This document shows positions 9,500 through 19,222 of a DNA stretch of 64,000 nucleotides, piece by piece (within the stretch, counting starts at the first letter, position 1; the number at the start of each line of letters is the position of its first letter). The position numbers and the translations under genes were made by a program. A model generated the notes under the pieces. That model ran no database searches, was not told the origin of the DNA, and worked only from the letters and a program-made list of their open reading frames with translations. Source of the DNA: Burkholderia sp. WP9 (GTDB taxonomy: Bacteria; Pseudomonadota; Gammaproteobacteria; Burkholderiales; Burkholderiaceae); assembly GCF_900104795.1 (NCBI RefSeq), contig NZ_FNTG01000001.1, forward strand, positions 2,728,001 through 2,792,000, written 5' to 3'.

Positions 9500-10377
9500 G
9501 CGACTTGGTCCGTAAGAATGGTTTGCAAATATTGCCCGTAAGCGTTCTTCGCGAGCGGTTTAGCGAGCTTAAGCAGTTGCTCGCCATCGATCCACTGCCG
9601 ACGGTAGGCAATCTCTTCCGGACACGCCACCACCAGACCTTGGCGCTTTTGCAGAGTCGCGATGAACGTCGCGGCTTCGATCAGCGAATCGTGCGTGCCA
9701 GTATCGAGCCACGCATAACCGCGGCCCATGATCTCGACATTGAGCGCGGCGTTGGCGAGATAACGCGAATTCACATCGGTAATTTCAAGCTCACCACGCG
9801 GCGAAGGCTTGATGTCCGCCGCGATATCGCACACTTGCTTGTCGTAGAAGTACAAGCCCGTGACTGCGTAGTGCGAGCGTGGCTTGACCGGCTTTTCTTC
9901 GATCGACAGCGCGCGGAACTGCTTGTCGAATTCGACTACGCCGTACCGCTCCGGATCGTGCACGTGATACGCAAACACCGTCGCACCGTCCTCTTTCTCA
10001 TTCGCGCGTTCCAGTTGCTTCGCGAGATCGTGGCCATAGAAAATGTTGTCGCCGAGAATCAGCGCCGACGGATCGTTACCCACAAAATCCCGGCCGATGA
10101 TGAACGCCTGCGCGAGCCCATCCGGCGACGGCTGAACCGCGTACTGGATATTCATGCCCCACTGGCTGCCGTCGCCCAGCATCGCTTCGAAGCGCGGCGT
10201 GTCCTGCGGCGTCGAAATGATCAGCACGTCGCGAATGCCCGCCACCATCAGCGTGGAGAGCGGATAGTAGATCATCGGCTTGTCGTACACAGGCAGCAAC
10301 TGCTTGGAGACTACATGCGTAATCGGGTACAGGCGTGTGCCCGATCCACCCGCCAGAATAATGCCTTTGCGCGCCAT
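9484..10377 (-). CDS. rfbA: Glucose-1-phosphate thymidylyltransferase
   Basis: 297-residue nucleotidyltransferase that joins glucose-1-phosphate and dTTP to give dTDP-glucose, entry point of the rhamnose pathway. Diagnostic motifs are [11 protein letters not shown] at the N-terminus, [12 protein letters not shown], and GDNIFYGHD. The ATG at 10377 gives the canonical start [11 protein letters not shown]; a longer frame upstream lacks family similarity. It begins 10 bases after rfbB. Confidence 0.96.
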   Translation of the reverse strand: MARKGIILAGGSGTRLYPITHVVSKQLLPVYDKPMIYYPLSTLMVAGIRDVLIISTPQDTPRFEAMLGDGSQWGMNIQYAVQPSPDGLAQAFIIGRDFVGNDPSALILGDNIFYGHDLAKQLERANEKEDGATVFAYHVHDPERYGVVEFDKQFRALSIEEKPVKPRSHYAVTGLYFYDKQVCDIAADIKPSPRGELEITDVNSRYLANAALNVEIMGRGYAWLDTGTHDSLIEAATFIATLQKRQGLVVACPEEIAYRRQWIDGEQLLKLAKPLAKNAYGQYLQTILTDQVAWPSK

Positions 10378-10387
10378 TGCCGTGCCC

Positions 10388-11449
10388 TTACGCGCGCTGC
10401 GCGTAGTTGGTCTCAACCCACTTGCGATAGTCGCCGGAGGCAACTTCGTCCGACCATGCCTGATTGTCCAGATACCACTGGACCGTCTTCGCGAGGCCCG
10501 TCTCGAATGTTTCCGCCGGCTTCCAGCCAAGTTCGCGTTCGAGCTTGCGGGCGTCGATCGCATAGCGGCGGTCGTGGCCCGGACGATCTTTCACATAGGT
10601 GATCTGGTCGCGATACGAAGCGCCGACCTTCGGACGCAACTGATCGAGCAGGTCGCACAGCGTATGCACGACCTCGAGATTCTTGTTCTCGTTCCAGCCG
10701 CCGACGTTGTACGTCTCGCCCGGCGTGCCGCGCGTGAGCACTTCGCGGATCGCGCTGCAATGGTCGCCGACATACAGCCAGTCGCGCACGTTCTGACCGT
10801 CGCCATAGACCGGAAGCGGCTTGCCGCCGAGCGCGTTGGCGATCATCAGCGGAATCAGTTTCTCGGGGAACTGGTACGGACCGTAGTTGTTCGAGCAGTT
10901 CGTGGTCAGCACCGGCAGGCCATACGTATGATGGTAGGCGCGCACCAGATGGTCGGAACCCGCCTTGGTGGCCGAGTAAGGGCTATTCGGCGCGTACGGC
11001 GTGGTCTCGGAGAATTGCGGATCGGTAGCGGACAGCGAGCCGAACACTTCGTCGGTCGAGACGTGCAGGAAGCGGAACGCGGCCTTATCATCCCCGCCGA
11101 GCGTATTCCAGTACTGACGGGTGGCCTCGAGCAACGTGAAGGTGCCAACCACGTTGGTCTGTACGAAATCAGCCGGGCCGTGGATCGAACGGTCCACATG
11201 GCTTTCAGCGGCAAAGTGCAGCACGGCACGCGGCTTGTGCTCGGCAAAAAGCGCGTCGAGCGCGGCGCGATCGCAAATATCCGCGCGCACGAAAATGTGC
11301 TTCGGATTGTTTTGTTGCGACTTGAGCGTACCCAGATTGCCGGCGTAGGTCAGCTTGTCTATATTCAGCACCGCTTCGTCCGACGAATCGAGCCAGTTGA
11401 GCACGAAATTGGCGCCGATAAAGCCGGCACCTCCCGTTACCAGGATCAT
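10388..11449 (-). CDS. rfbB: dTDP-glucose 4,6-dehydratase
   Basis: 353-residue extended SDR enzyme converting dTDP-glucose to dTDP-4-keto-6-deoxyglucose. It has [10 protein letters not shown] for NAD binding, HVSTDEVFG, and the catalytic YxxxK in YSATKAGSD. The ATG at 11449 is preceded by AAGGT and gives the standard MILVTGG start. It is the first gene of the rfb run; a TATAAT-like -10 lies about 140 bases upstream. Confidence 0.96.
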   Translation of the reverse strand: MILVTGGAGFIGANFVLNWLDSSDEAVLNIDKLTYAGNLGTLKSQQNNPKHIFVRADICDRAALDALFAEHKPRAVLHFAAESHVDRSIHGPADFVQTNVVGTFTLLEATRQYWNTLGGDDKAAFRFLHVSTDEVFGSLSATDPQFSETTPYAPNSPYSATKAGSDHLVRAYHHTYGLPVLTTNCSNNYGPYQFPEKLIPLMIANALGGKPLPVYGDGQNVRDWLYVGDHCSAIREVLTRGTPGETYNVGGWNENKNLEVVHTLCDLLDQLRPKVGASYRDQITYVKDRPGHDRRYAIDARKLERELGWKPAETFETGLAKTVQWYLDNQAWSDEVASGDYRKWVETNYAQRA

Positions 11450-11591
11450 GAAATTACCTTCTAGATGTTGGTGCCAGATCGAATCGGTTCGCCGATCCAC
11501 GCCCCGCGTTGGGTATCCCATTCTTGTCAGCGCCCTACGCAGCCCCTTCGCACAGCGGCAGGCGCTCAAACACCGATCTTATGAAGCCGCA

Positions 11592-11597
11592 ATTATA
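11592..11597 (-). promoter_or_regulatory. Candidate -10 element for the rfb operon
   Basis: On the minus strand this hexamer reads TATAAT, a perfect sigma-70 -10, in the gap upstream of rfbB. No good TTGACA-like -35 lies at 16-18 bases, so the promoter is either activator dependent or the match is fortuitous. Confidence 0.4.
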
Positions 11598-11742
11598 AAG
11601 CCGCCCGGGGCAAAAACCACACCCCTAACAACTTGAAACAGCTTGACAAGTTTGGTTTCCACTGACTTGCACGGGATGGCATGACGCGGCGCTACAGCGC
11701 AAGATGACGGCAGATGACCGCAAACACCACCGATTGCGCCAG

Positions 11743-12654
11743 TTAAGCCGCCAACATCCAACGAAGCGTGTCGATGAACGGAATTGCCTCGACCTCCGGC
11801 ACGAGCGTGCGCAGCTTTGCGGGCGATCCGGCCAGCATCTTCACATCGGTTTGCCGCACGAAGGCGGGGTTGATCTGGATCTCGAGCTCGTGGCCGGTCA
11901 GGTCGCTTGCCGCTGAGAGGATTTCGCGCAATGTGAAGGGAGTGCCGGTACAGACATTGACCGTCTCGGCGGCGGCTTCGGAGTCGAGCAGCGCTTCATA
12001 GGCGCTCGCCACGTAGCGCACGTCGGAGAAATCGCGCGCAACATCGATATTGCCGAGTTCAATCGACGGTTCACGGCGCGCAAAGTGCTCGACGATCTTC
12101 GGCACGAGGAAGTTCGATGCCTGGCCGCGGCCGGTGTAGTTGAACGGCCGCACGATCAGGATCGGCAGCCGGTCGAACCAGGTCCGCACCATTGTTTCCA
12201 TCGCCGCCTTGCTGGCGGCGTAGTGGTTGACCGGCGTGACCGGAAAACTCTCGTCGATCGCGTCGCTCGTCACATTGCCGTAGACGTTCGCGCTGCTCGC
12301 AATCAACAGCTTGCGCGGCGTGTGACCCACGGCGGCGCACGCCTCCAGCAGATTCAGCGTGCCGAGCACGTTGACGCGGTAAAAGTCGAGCGGATCGTTA
12401 TGGCCCACGAAGCTGATTGCAGCCAGATGGACGATGTAGTCGGGGCGCGCAATCTCGATCGCGCGCCGGCAGGCGTCCGGCGACGTGATGTCGAGCCTCA
12501 CGCGAGTGGGCGTTTCCGGCTCGTTGCGCCCGGCGACCGTTTCGATCACAGTGTGGCCTCGGCCGAGCAGGTTATCGACCAGATAGCGGCCAGTGAAGCC
12601 GCTCGCGCCGGTTACGAGCGTACGGATAGGTTGCTGCGCATGAAAAGACGACAT
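11743..12654 (-). CDS. rmd: GDP-6-deoxy-D-mannose (GDP-4-dehydro-D-rhamnose) reductase-like epimerase/dehydratase
   Basis: 303-residue extended SDR protein with NAD(P)-binding GASGFTGRYL, HLAAISFVGHNDP, SSANVYG and the catalytic YxxxK in HYAASKAAME. IVRPFNYTGRGQ is characteristic of Rmd/GMD-like enzymes. Known Rmd proteins reduce GDP-4-keto-6-deoxymannose to GDP-D-rhamnose. The partner GDP-mannose 4,6-dehydratase (gmd) is not in the window, so the assignment rests on similarity. It points the same way as the rfb operon but is separated from rfbB by about 290 bases. Confidence 0.7.
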   Translation of the reverse strand: MSSFHAQQPIRTLVTGASGFTGRYLVDNLLGRGHTVIETVAGRNEPETPTRVRLDITSPDACRRAIEIARPDYIVHLAAISFVGHNDPLDFYRVNVLGTLNLLEACAAVGHTPRKLLIASSANVYGNVTSDAIDESFPVTPVNHYAASKAAMETMVRTWFDRLPILIVRPFNYTGRGQASNFLVPKIVEHFARREPSIELGNIDVARDFSDVRYVASAYEALLDSEAAAETVNVCTGTPFTLREILSAASDLTGHELEIQINPAFVRQTDVKMLAGSPAKLRTLVPEVEAIPFIDTLRWMLAA

Positions 12655-12831
12655 GCTGTTCTCCGTTCACGAGGGTCATCGTGTTGTGCTGCAATATCGC
12701 GCGCGCCGTTCGCCGGGGCGCTTGCCGGCGGCGTCTTGCGCCGCCTGACGCGATACGGGCACTTCAAACGGGCTATTATGTCACGCTAGCATGCTGCACC
12801 GCCCAACGCGGCACGCCTTGTGCGTAACAGC

Positions 12832-13737
12832 ATGTATCAAACCGCACTCACTTCCTCGATGACACCCGCCACTCTGTCTTCCGCTTCCTCCGCCCAGCAC
12901 CCGGTCCCGCTCGCGTTCGGGGATCTGCAAGGTTGCCGCACGCCGTTCCAGCAACTGCTCGCCAAGGCCGCGCCGCCGGCCGGCACGCCGCTGTGGTTCG
13001 CGGGCGACCTGATCAACCGCGGCGCCGAGTCGCTCGCCACGCTGCGCGACGTGATCGCGCTGGGCGAGCGCGCGGTGCCGGTGCTGGGCAATCACGATCT
13101 GCACCTGCTGTCGGTGTCGGCGGGGATTCGCAAGTCGAAGAAAGGCGACACGATCGACGAGATTCTCGCCGCGCCGGATGCCGCCGACCTGCTCGAATGG
13201 GTCCGGCACCGTCCGCTCGCCCACTTCGACAACGGCATGCTGATGGTCCATGCCGGCGTTCTGCCGCAGTGGGATGCGACCATGACGCTCGAACTCGCCG
13301 ACGAATTGCAGCGCGCCCTGCGCGCGCCGAACTGGAAGGAAACGCTCGCCGGTTTGTACGGCAATGAGCCGAACCGGTGGAAGCCGGGACTGAAGGGCAT
13401 CGAGCGCCTGCGCCTGACGTGCAGCGCGTTGACGCGACTGCGCTTCTGCAACGCCGAAGGCACGATGGATTTCAGCAGCAGCGGCGGCCTGAACGCGGCG
13501 CCGCCCGGTTGCATGCCGTGGTTCGATGTGCCGTCGCGCGAGACTGCCGACGTGACGGTCGTGTTCGGTCATTGGGCCGCGCTCGGCTTGACCTTGCGCG
13601 ACAACCTGATTGGACTCGACTCAGGCTGCGTGTGGGGTGAAAAACTGTCTGCCGTGCGACTCGCGCGGAATCCCGCGGAACGCACGCTGACGCAGGTCGA
13701 TTGTGATAACTGTCGCGCGCCGGGCGGCGGCAACTAA
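12832..13737 (+). CDS. apaH: Symmetrical diadenosine tetraphosphatase
   Basis: About 301-residue metallophosphoesterase that hydrolyses Ap4A to two ADP. The ordered motifs are GDLQGC, GDLINRG, GNHDLHLL, a middle HAG (MVHAGVLPQW) and FGHWAA, matching ApaH. The N-terminus is uncertain: a GTG at 12820 and an ATG at 12859 are in frame, and none has a strong ribosome-binding site. It is divergent from rmd and convergent with plsC. Confidence 0.92.
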   Translation: MYQTALTSSMTPATLSSASSAQHPVPLAFGDLQGCRTPFQQLLAKAAPPAGTPLWFAGDLINRGAESLATLRDVIALGERAVPVLGNHDLHLLSVSAGIRKSKKGDTIDEILAAPDAADLLEWVRHRPLAHFDNGMLMVHAGVLPQWDATMTLELADELQRALRAPNWKETLAGLYGNEPNRWKPGLKGIERLRLTCSALTRLRFCNAEGTMDFSSSGGLNAAPPGCMPWFDVPSRETADVTVVFGHWAALGLTLRDNLIGLDSGCVWGEKLSAVRLARNPAERTLTQVDCDNCRAPGGGN

Positions 13738-13865
13738 GGCAGTCACTAAGGACGGCCACTAAGCGCCACAATGACGCGCGGACAAGTGAGGAAGACAACC
13801 AGGAGCGGCAATTGAGCGCGCCAACCAAGGGCGCCACATAAGCGCAGCGACCCGGCCCAACGCCG

Positions 13866-14726
13866 TTAGGCCGAACGCCCTGATTGATCGACCTCACTAA
13901 CCTGATTCGTCTGGTCGGCCAGTTCGATCGACGTTACCGTGGAGGCGGGTGTGGCGCCCCGCTCCACGATCACCGCGCCGCTCACCGCGGCGCCGCTTTG
14001 CATCTGCCGCAACGCCTGCGCAATCACGCCTTCCGCCTCCGCCGCCAGCGTGCGACGGTCCGCGCCCGGCGCGAGCGGCGCGCCCACGTAGACATGCGCG
14101 GTCAATGGTCCGCCACGCAGCAGCAGATTCAACGAATCGGCGAGCGACAGATCGTCGATATAGGCCGGCGCGGTGGACTGCCGGCCCTGCGCGTCCTCAT
14201 ACATGATGCACAGCGGCTGCACCGGCACGGACGCCGACACGGCAGCCTGAAACATGTTCGCGTGAAACGGCAGCACCGCGAGTCCATTGGAAGTGGTGCC
14301 CTCGGGAAACACGCACATCAATTCGCCTGCACCGAGACGGTCGGACAGTTCGTGCATGATCCGCTTCGTGTCGCTACGCTTCTCGCGCTGAATGAACACC
14401 GTGTCCAGCTGCTGCGCGAGCCAGCCGACCACCGGCCATTGCCGGATTTCGGCCTTCGAGACAAACGGCGTGGGACGCCACGCGTTGATCACGTAAATGT
14501 CGATCCACGAAATGTGGTTGGCGACCACCAGCGCGCCGCGGTCGAGCCGCTCGCTATCGTTATGCACGACGAGCCGCATGCCGCACAGGCGCAACATCTT
14601 CAGCGACCATTCGCGATTGAGCGCGTGCCGCACGTCGGCGCCGGCTTTGGGAAAGCGCGTCGCCACGATCCACATGCCGTGCAGCAGATGAGCGACGAGG
14701 CGGGCCTTGCGTAACGCGAGCTTCAT
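13866..14726 (-). CDS. plsC: 1-acyl-sn-glycerol-3-phosphate acyltransferase
   Basis: 286-residue PlsC-family membrane acyltransferase that makes phosphatidic acid from lysophosphatidic acid. It carries the catalytic NHxxxxD block as NHISWID, a TVFIQRE block, and the glycerophosphate-binding motif FPEGTT. A hydrophobic N-terminal stretch probably anchors it to the inner membrane. The ATG at 14726 is chosen because the upstream extension is not protein-like. It is last in the run yqgE-ruvX-pyrR-pyrB-pyrC'-plsC, 61 bases after pyrC'. Confidence 0.9.
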   Translation of the reverse strand: MKLALRKARLVAHLLHGMWIVATRFPKAGADVRHALNREWSLKMLRLCGMRLVVHNDSERLDRGALVVANHISWIDIYVINAWRPTPFVSKAEIRQWPVVGWLAQQLDTVFIQREKRSDTKRIMHELSDRLGAGELMCVFPEGTTSNGLAVLPFHANMFQAAVSASVPVQPLCIMYEDAQGRQSTAPAYIDDLSLADSLNLLLRGGPLTAHVYVGAPLAPGADRRTLAAEAEGVIAQALRQMQSGAAVSGAVIVERGATPASTVTSIELADQTNQVSEVDQSGRSA

Positions 14727-14787
14727 GGTCGGGGCGTTCCTTAACGAGCCAATGAGGGGGCCGCTGAACGGCCCAATGCTGCGGACA

Positions 14788-16068
14788 TTAGCGCTGTTCG
14801 AATGCGACGTGACCGGACACGATGGTCGCACGCACGCGCGCCGGCAACTCGTAGCCGAGGAACGGCGTGTTGTGCCCCTGGCTCTTCAACGCACGCGGCT
14901 CGACGCGCCAATGCGCGTTGCGATCGAACACGCAGAGATCGGCCGCGCCGCCCACGGCGATACGCCCCGCCGCTTCCAGCTTGAGCACGTCGGCCGGCGC
15001 CGTGGTGATGCGATTCAGCGCCTTGGCGAGCGGCACGCCCGCTTCGTCGGCCCACTTCACCGTCAGCGACAGGAACAGCTCCAGGCCGGTCGCCCCGGGC
15101 GTCGCTTCGGCGAACGGCAGCAGCTTTTCGTCGTCGTCGACCGGCGTGTGGTCGGAGCAGATCGCGTCGATCGTACCGTCGACCAGACCCGCGCGGATCG
15201 CTTCGCGATCGCGCTGTTGGCGCAGCGGCGGATCGAGCCGGAACTGCGCGTCGAAGTAACCGATATCGAGGTCGATCAGATGCACGTGATTCACGGTGAC
15301 ATCGCACGAGACCGGCAAGCCCTCCGCCTTCGCGGCACGCATCAGCGCAATGCCCGCCGCCGACGAGACATGCGACAGATGCACCCGCGCGCCCGTCACG
15401 CGCACCAGCTCGAAGATGGTGTGCAGGGCGATGGTTTCCGCCGACACCGGCACGCCCGACAGCCCCAATCGCGACGCCAGCGCGCCGCTCGCGGCCACGC
15501 CGCCCTTGCCAAGATACGCGTCCACCGGACGCAGCCACACGGTGTAGCCGTAGGTCTTCGCGTATTGCAGCGCGCGCATCAGCACCTGCGTATCGACCAC
15601 CGGCACGTCGGCCTGCGAAAAGCCGATGCAACCCGCCTCCGTCAGCTCGACCATCTCGGTGATCACCTGGCCTTTGAGGCCGACCGTGAGCGCGCCGAGC
15701 GGATAGACGTGCGCCTGGTTCAGATTGCGCGCCCGGAACTTGAGCATCTCGACGAGGCCCGGTTCATCGAGCGTCGGATCGGTGTCCGGCGGACAGACGA
15801 GGCTCGTCACGCCGCCGGCGAGCGCCGCGGCCATTTCGGACTCGAGCGTCGCCTTGTGTTCGTAGCCTGGTTCGCGCAAACGCGCGGACAGATCGACCAG
15901 CCCCGGCACGACACAGAGGCCGCGGGCGTCGATCGTCTTCGCCGCGTTGAAGTCCGCGGGCGCGTTGCCGATGGCGACGATCTTGCCCGCTGCGATAAAA
16001 ATGTCCTGCTGCTGTTCGGTGCCCGCTGCCGGATCGATCAGCGTGCCGCCTTGAATATGAATCTTCAT
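14788..16068 (-). CDS. pyrC': Dihydroorotase homologue PyrC', probably non-catalytic
   Basis: 426-residue amidohydrolase-fold protein of the class-I dihydroorotase type, next to pyrB. In active enzymes the zinc-binding motif reads D-x-H-x-H-L-R-E-P-G. Here residues 59-68 are DLSARLREPG, so both zinc histidines are replaced (Ser61 and Arg63). HLSHVSS and SDHTP remain. In Pseudomonas, inactive PyrC' subunits are needed to assemble or stabilise aspartate transcarbamoylase, and the same structural role is the likely one here. The true catalytic pyrC must then lie elsewhere in the genome. Confidence 0.88.
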   Translation of the reverse strand: MKIHIQGGTLIDPAAGTEQQQDIFIAAGKIVAIGNAPADFNAAKTIDARGLCVVPGLVDLSARLREPGYEHKATLESEMAAALAGGVTSLVCPPDTDPTLDEPGLVEMLKFRARNLNQAHVYPLGALTVGLKGQVITEMVELTEAGCIGFSQADVPVVDTQVLMRALQYAKTYGYTVWLRPVDAYLGKGGVAASGALASRLGLSGVPVSAETIALHTIFELVRVTGARVHLSHVSSAAGIALMRAAKAEGLPVSCDVTVNHVHLIDLDIGYFDAQFRLDPPLRQQRDREAIRAGLVDGTIDAICSDHTPVDDDEKLLPFAEATPGATGLELFLSLTVKWADEAGVPLAKALNRITTAPADVLKLEAAGRIAVGGAADLCVFDRNAHWRVEPRALKSQGHNTPFLGYELPARVRATIVSGHVAFEQR

Positions 16069-16192
16069 GCGCTGCCTTATGTTCAGCCTAACGTTCAGCT
16101 ACGTTCCGCGTGATATGCCGCGTGTCCGCACTGTGCTTTCGGGACGCCGCGCCGTGACGCCCATGCGTGACGGCGCACCGCGTCTTTCGGAA

Positions 16193-17218
16193 TTAGTCGT
16201 GATTGCCCGCGACGATCCCCATCACCGCCATGCGCACCGCGATGCCGAAGGTCACCTGGTTCAGAATCACCGATTGCGGGCCGTCGGCCACTTGCGAATC
16301 GATTTCGACGCCGCGATTCATCGGGCCCGGATGCATCACGATCGCGTCGGGCGCGGCGAGCGCGAGACGCTCCGGCGTCAAGCCCCAGCTCTTGAAATAC
16401 TCCTGTGCCGACGGCAGCAATGCGCCGCTCATGCGCTCGTTCTGCAGACGCAGCATGATGATCACGTCGACGTCCTTCAGGCCTTCGTCGAGGTTGTGAA
16501 ACACGCGCACGCCCATCTGTTCGAGGCCGCCCGGCAGCAGCGTGCGCGGACCGATCGCGCGCACTTCCGGCACACCGAGCGTGGTCAGCGCGTGAATGTC
16601 CGAACGCGCGACCCGCGAATGCAGAATGTCGCCGACGATCGCCACGCGCAGCTTTGTGAAATCCTTCTTGTAGTGGCGGATCGTGTACATGTCGAGCAGC
16701 CCCTGCGTGGGGTGCGCATGACGGCCGTCGCCGGCGTTGATTACATGCACGTGCGGCGCGCAATGCTGGGCGATCAGATACGGCGCGCCGCTCGACGCGT
16801 GGCGCACGACAAACATGTCGGCGTGCATTGCCGAGAGGTTGTTGATCGTGTCGAGCAGCGACTCGCCCTTGCTGGTCGACGACGCGTTGATGTTCAGATT
16901 CAGCACGTCGGCGGACAAACGCGTCGCCGCGATCTCGAAGGTGGTGCGGGTGCGCGTCGAGTTCTCGAAGAACAGGTTGAACACCGACTTGCCGCGCAAT
17001 AGCGGCACCTTCTTCACTTCGCGATCGGTCACGCTGACGAACTGGTCGGCGGTGTCGAGAATGTGATTGACGATCGCCTTCGGCAAGCCCTCGATCGACA
17101 ACAGATGTTTGAGCTCGCCGTTTTTCGTGAGCTGCGGGTTGCCCTTCAGGAAGCCATAACGGAAGCGCTCGGTGGCGCTATCGGCGGAATCCTTGGGAGC
17201 CTGGGTGGCGGTGTTCAT
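16193..17218 (-). CDS. pyrB: Aspartate carbamoyltransferase catalytic subunit
   Basis: 341-residue enzyme forming carbamoyl-aspartate from carbamoyl phosphate and aspartate, the committed step of pyrimidine synthesis. It has the carbamoyl-phosphate motif [20 protein letters not shown] and MHPGPMNRG. The N-terminal extension of about 30 residues is usual for PyrB proteins that assemble with PyrC'. It lies between pyrR and pyrC'. Confidence 0.95.
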   Translation of the reverse strand: MNTATQAPKDSADSATERFRYGFLKGNPQLTKNGELKHLLSIEGLPKAIVNHILDTADQFVSVTDREVKKVPLLRGKSVFNLFFENSTRTRTTFEIAATRLSADVLNLNINASSTSKGESLLDTINNLSAMHADMFVVRHASSGAPYLIAQHCAPHVHVINAGDGRHAHPTQGLLDMYTIRHYKKDFTKLRVAIVGDILHSRVARSDIHALTTLGVPEVRAIGPRTLLPGGLEQMGVRVFHNLDEGLKDVDVIIMLRLQNERMSGALLPSAQEYFKSWGLTPERLALAAPDAIVMHPGPMNRGVEIDSQVADGPQSVILNQVTFGIAVRMAVMGIVAGNHD

Positions 17219-17414
17219 GATTTACCTGCTTCAAATACGGGCTTCAACGTGATCGGTGTCGATGCTGACTGCGTGTGATGATCCCGAACCGGTCCTCGCG
17301 CGCGAGGCTGCGGCGACCGACTCGAAAAATCCAGTTTGCGTGGCGTGTGATGGCTCGATGCGATGCGCCAATGGCCACGGCTTCGATGCGCGCCTCGCGC
17401 ACCTCGCGCCGCAT

Positions 17415-17969
17415 TCAATCGACGCGTGCTTCTGTGTGAAAAGTAAAACGTTGCGAATGAGGCGCGCCGCCTGCTTCGCCGCCGTCCGTGCGGGCCAGCA
17501 CGAGCGTGGCGTCGGCAGGAACGTTCACCACGCCGCCGACAAAGCGCGCCGCCACCGGCAATTCGCGCCCGCCACGATCGGCGAGCACCGCCAGTTCGAC
17601 CGACGCCGGGCGGCCGTAGTCGTACAGCTCGTTGAGCGCCGCGCGAATCGTGCGGCCGGTGTACAGCACGTCGTCGACCAGCACGATATGGCGGCCGTCG
17701 ACCGAAAACGGCAGCGAGGTCGGGCTTGCCTGCGAATGCAGGCCCTTCTTCGCGTAATCGTCGCGATGCAGCGCAACGTTCACCACGCCGAAGCTCGGCA
17801 GGTTCAGGTCGCTCGCTAGCCGTTCGGCAAGCCACGCGCCGCCGCTATAGATGCCGGCCAGCACGGCGCCTTCAGCGCCGTCTTGTGCGGCGCCGAGCCT
17901 GTCGCCGTACACCGCGCGAATCTGGTCGAGCAACGCGCGATAAAGCGCTTCGGCGTCAATGGAACTCAT
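17415..17969 (-). CDS. pyrR: PyrR: pyrimidine operon attenuator / uracil phosphoribosyltransferase
   Basis: 184-residue phosphoribosyltransferase with the PRPP-binding loop [15 protein letters not shown] near residues 95-109 and [12 protein letters not shown] near the N-terminus. In Gram-positive bacteria PyrR controls pyr attenuation; in proteobacteria the regulatory role is less clear. It overlaps ruvX by 14 bases and precedes pyrB with a 196-base gap. Confidence 0.9.
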   Translation of the reverse strand: MSSIDAEALYRALLDQIRAVYGDRLGAAQDGAEGAVLAGIYSGGAWLAERLASDLNLPSFGVVNVALHRDDYAKKGLHSQASPTSLPFSVDGRHIVLVDDVLYTGRTIRAALNELYDYGRPASVELAVLADRGGRELPVAARFVGGVVNVPADATLVLARTDGGEAGGAPHSQRFTFHTEARVD

Positions 17970-18396
17970 GATCGTCGGAAAGTCCGTCTAGATATTGCTG
18001 GAGGATGATGCTCGCGGCTTCGGCGTCGAGCATGTCGGCGCGGCCGTTGCCGGCGCGGATTTCCGCCTTCGCCTCGACCGACGAATAGCGTTCGTCGATC
18101 CACGTGACCGGGAGATTGAAGCGGCCGTTCAGCTGATTGCCAAAGCGCCTCGCGAGTTGCGTCATTTCGTGCGGCGTGCCGTCCGGATACATCGGCAAGC
18201 CGACAATCAAGGCGTCCGGCTTCCATTCGGCGATCAGTTTGCCGACCGCTTCGAACCGGTATTCGCGGCTGCGATTCTGCACGATCACGAGCGGCCGCGC
18301 GCTCTTCGTCAGCGAATTGCCGACCGCCACGCCGATGCGTTTTTCACCGTAGTCGAACGCAAGCAGCGTCGCCTCACGTCCGGCCGGCAGACTCAT
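17956..18396 (-). CDS. ruvX: Putative pre-16S rRNA nuclease / Holliday junction resolvase-like YqgF
   Basis: 146-residue RNase H-fold protein with the N-terminal acidic motif [29 protein letters not shown], and the C-terminal acidic pair in [11 protein letters not shown] and DMLDAEAAS. The family processes the 5' end of 16S rRNA and was earlier called RuvX. Its ATG overlaps the yqgE stop by 4 bases (ATGA) and its end overlaps pyrR, showing tight coupling. Confidence 0.92.
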   Translation of the reverse strand: MSLPAGREATLLAFDYGEKRIGVAVGNSLTKSARPLVIVQNRSREYRFEAVGKLIAEWKPDALIVGLPMYPDGTPHEMTQLARRFGNQLNGRFNLPVTWIDERYSSVEAKAEIRAGNGRADMLDAEAASIILQQYLDGLSDDHEFH

Positions 18397-18971
18397 GCGT
18401 GACCCGCCTCGCCCGAGAGCATGGACAGGTTGATGCCGAGAAGCGCCAATGCGGCTTCGAGACGCTCTTCGGCGGGCACGTCGAAGACGATTTTCGGGTC
18501 GGCTTCGACCGTCAGCCAGCCGTTTTTCGAAATCTCTTCTTCGAGCTGCCCCGCCCCCCAGCCGGCATGGCCGAGCGTGAGCAGGAAACGTTCGGGACCC
18601 GTGCCGCTCGCCACGGCTTCGAGCACGTCTTTCGACGTGGTCATCTCGAGACCGCCCGGCACCGACATGGACGAGGTGTACGCATTGCCGTCTTTCGGAT
18701 CGTGCAGCACGAAGCCGCGCTCGGTTTGCACCGGGCCGCCGAAATACACGGGCACATGGAGAAGGGGTTCGATCTCGAGCTTGAGATCGATGCGACTGAA
18801 GAGCGCTTGCAGGTCGATATCGGTCGGCCGGTTGATCACGAGGCCGAGCGCGCCGCGCTCACTGTGATCGCAAAGGTAGACCACCGTTCCTGAAAACGTC
18901 GGATCCGCCATGTTCGGCATGGCGATCAGGAACTGGTTGGTCAGATTGATGCGATCGGTACTCTTGGACAT
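18393..18971 (-). CDS. yqgE: YqgE/AlgH family protein (DUF179)
   Basis: 192-residue protein with family signatures [49 protein letters not shown] and [14 protein letters not shown]. Function is unknown; the family is usually encoded next to ruvX, as here. First gene of the pyr-linked run. Confidence 0.93.
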   Translation of the reverse strand: MSKSTDRINLTNQFLIAMPNMADPTFSGTVVYLCDHSERGALGLVINRPTDIDLQALFSRIDLKLEIEPLLHVPVYFGGPVQTERGFVLHDPKDGNAYTSSMSVPGGLEMTTSKDVLEAVASGTGPERFLLTLGHAGWGAGQLEEEISKNGWLTVEADPKIVFDVPAEERLEAALALLGINLSMLSGEAGHA

Positions 18972-19222
18972 AGTTCGGATTTTAGCAAAGACGATGCAGG
19001 ATGGCGGGCTTTGAGCGTGGAACCGCGATGTGTGCCATGGAGCGTGCCGCGAGCCATCGACGGCGAATCAAGTTGCACTCTATCACGCACGCGGGCGCTC
19101 GCCACGGTGCGGCTTCGCGCTGTTTTGCGGCACGGCTGTTGCGTGCCGCCGGGTTGCGCCATGGCGGCCCGGTGCAGGCGCTTACCAATGGGCCAGCGCG
19201 CCGAACCTGCGACGGCGGCCGC

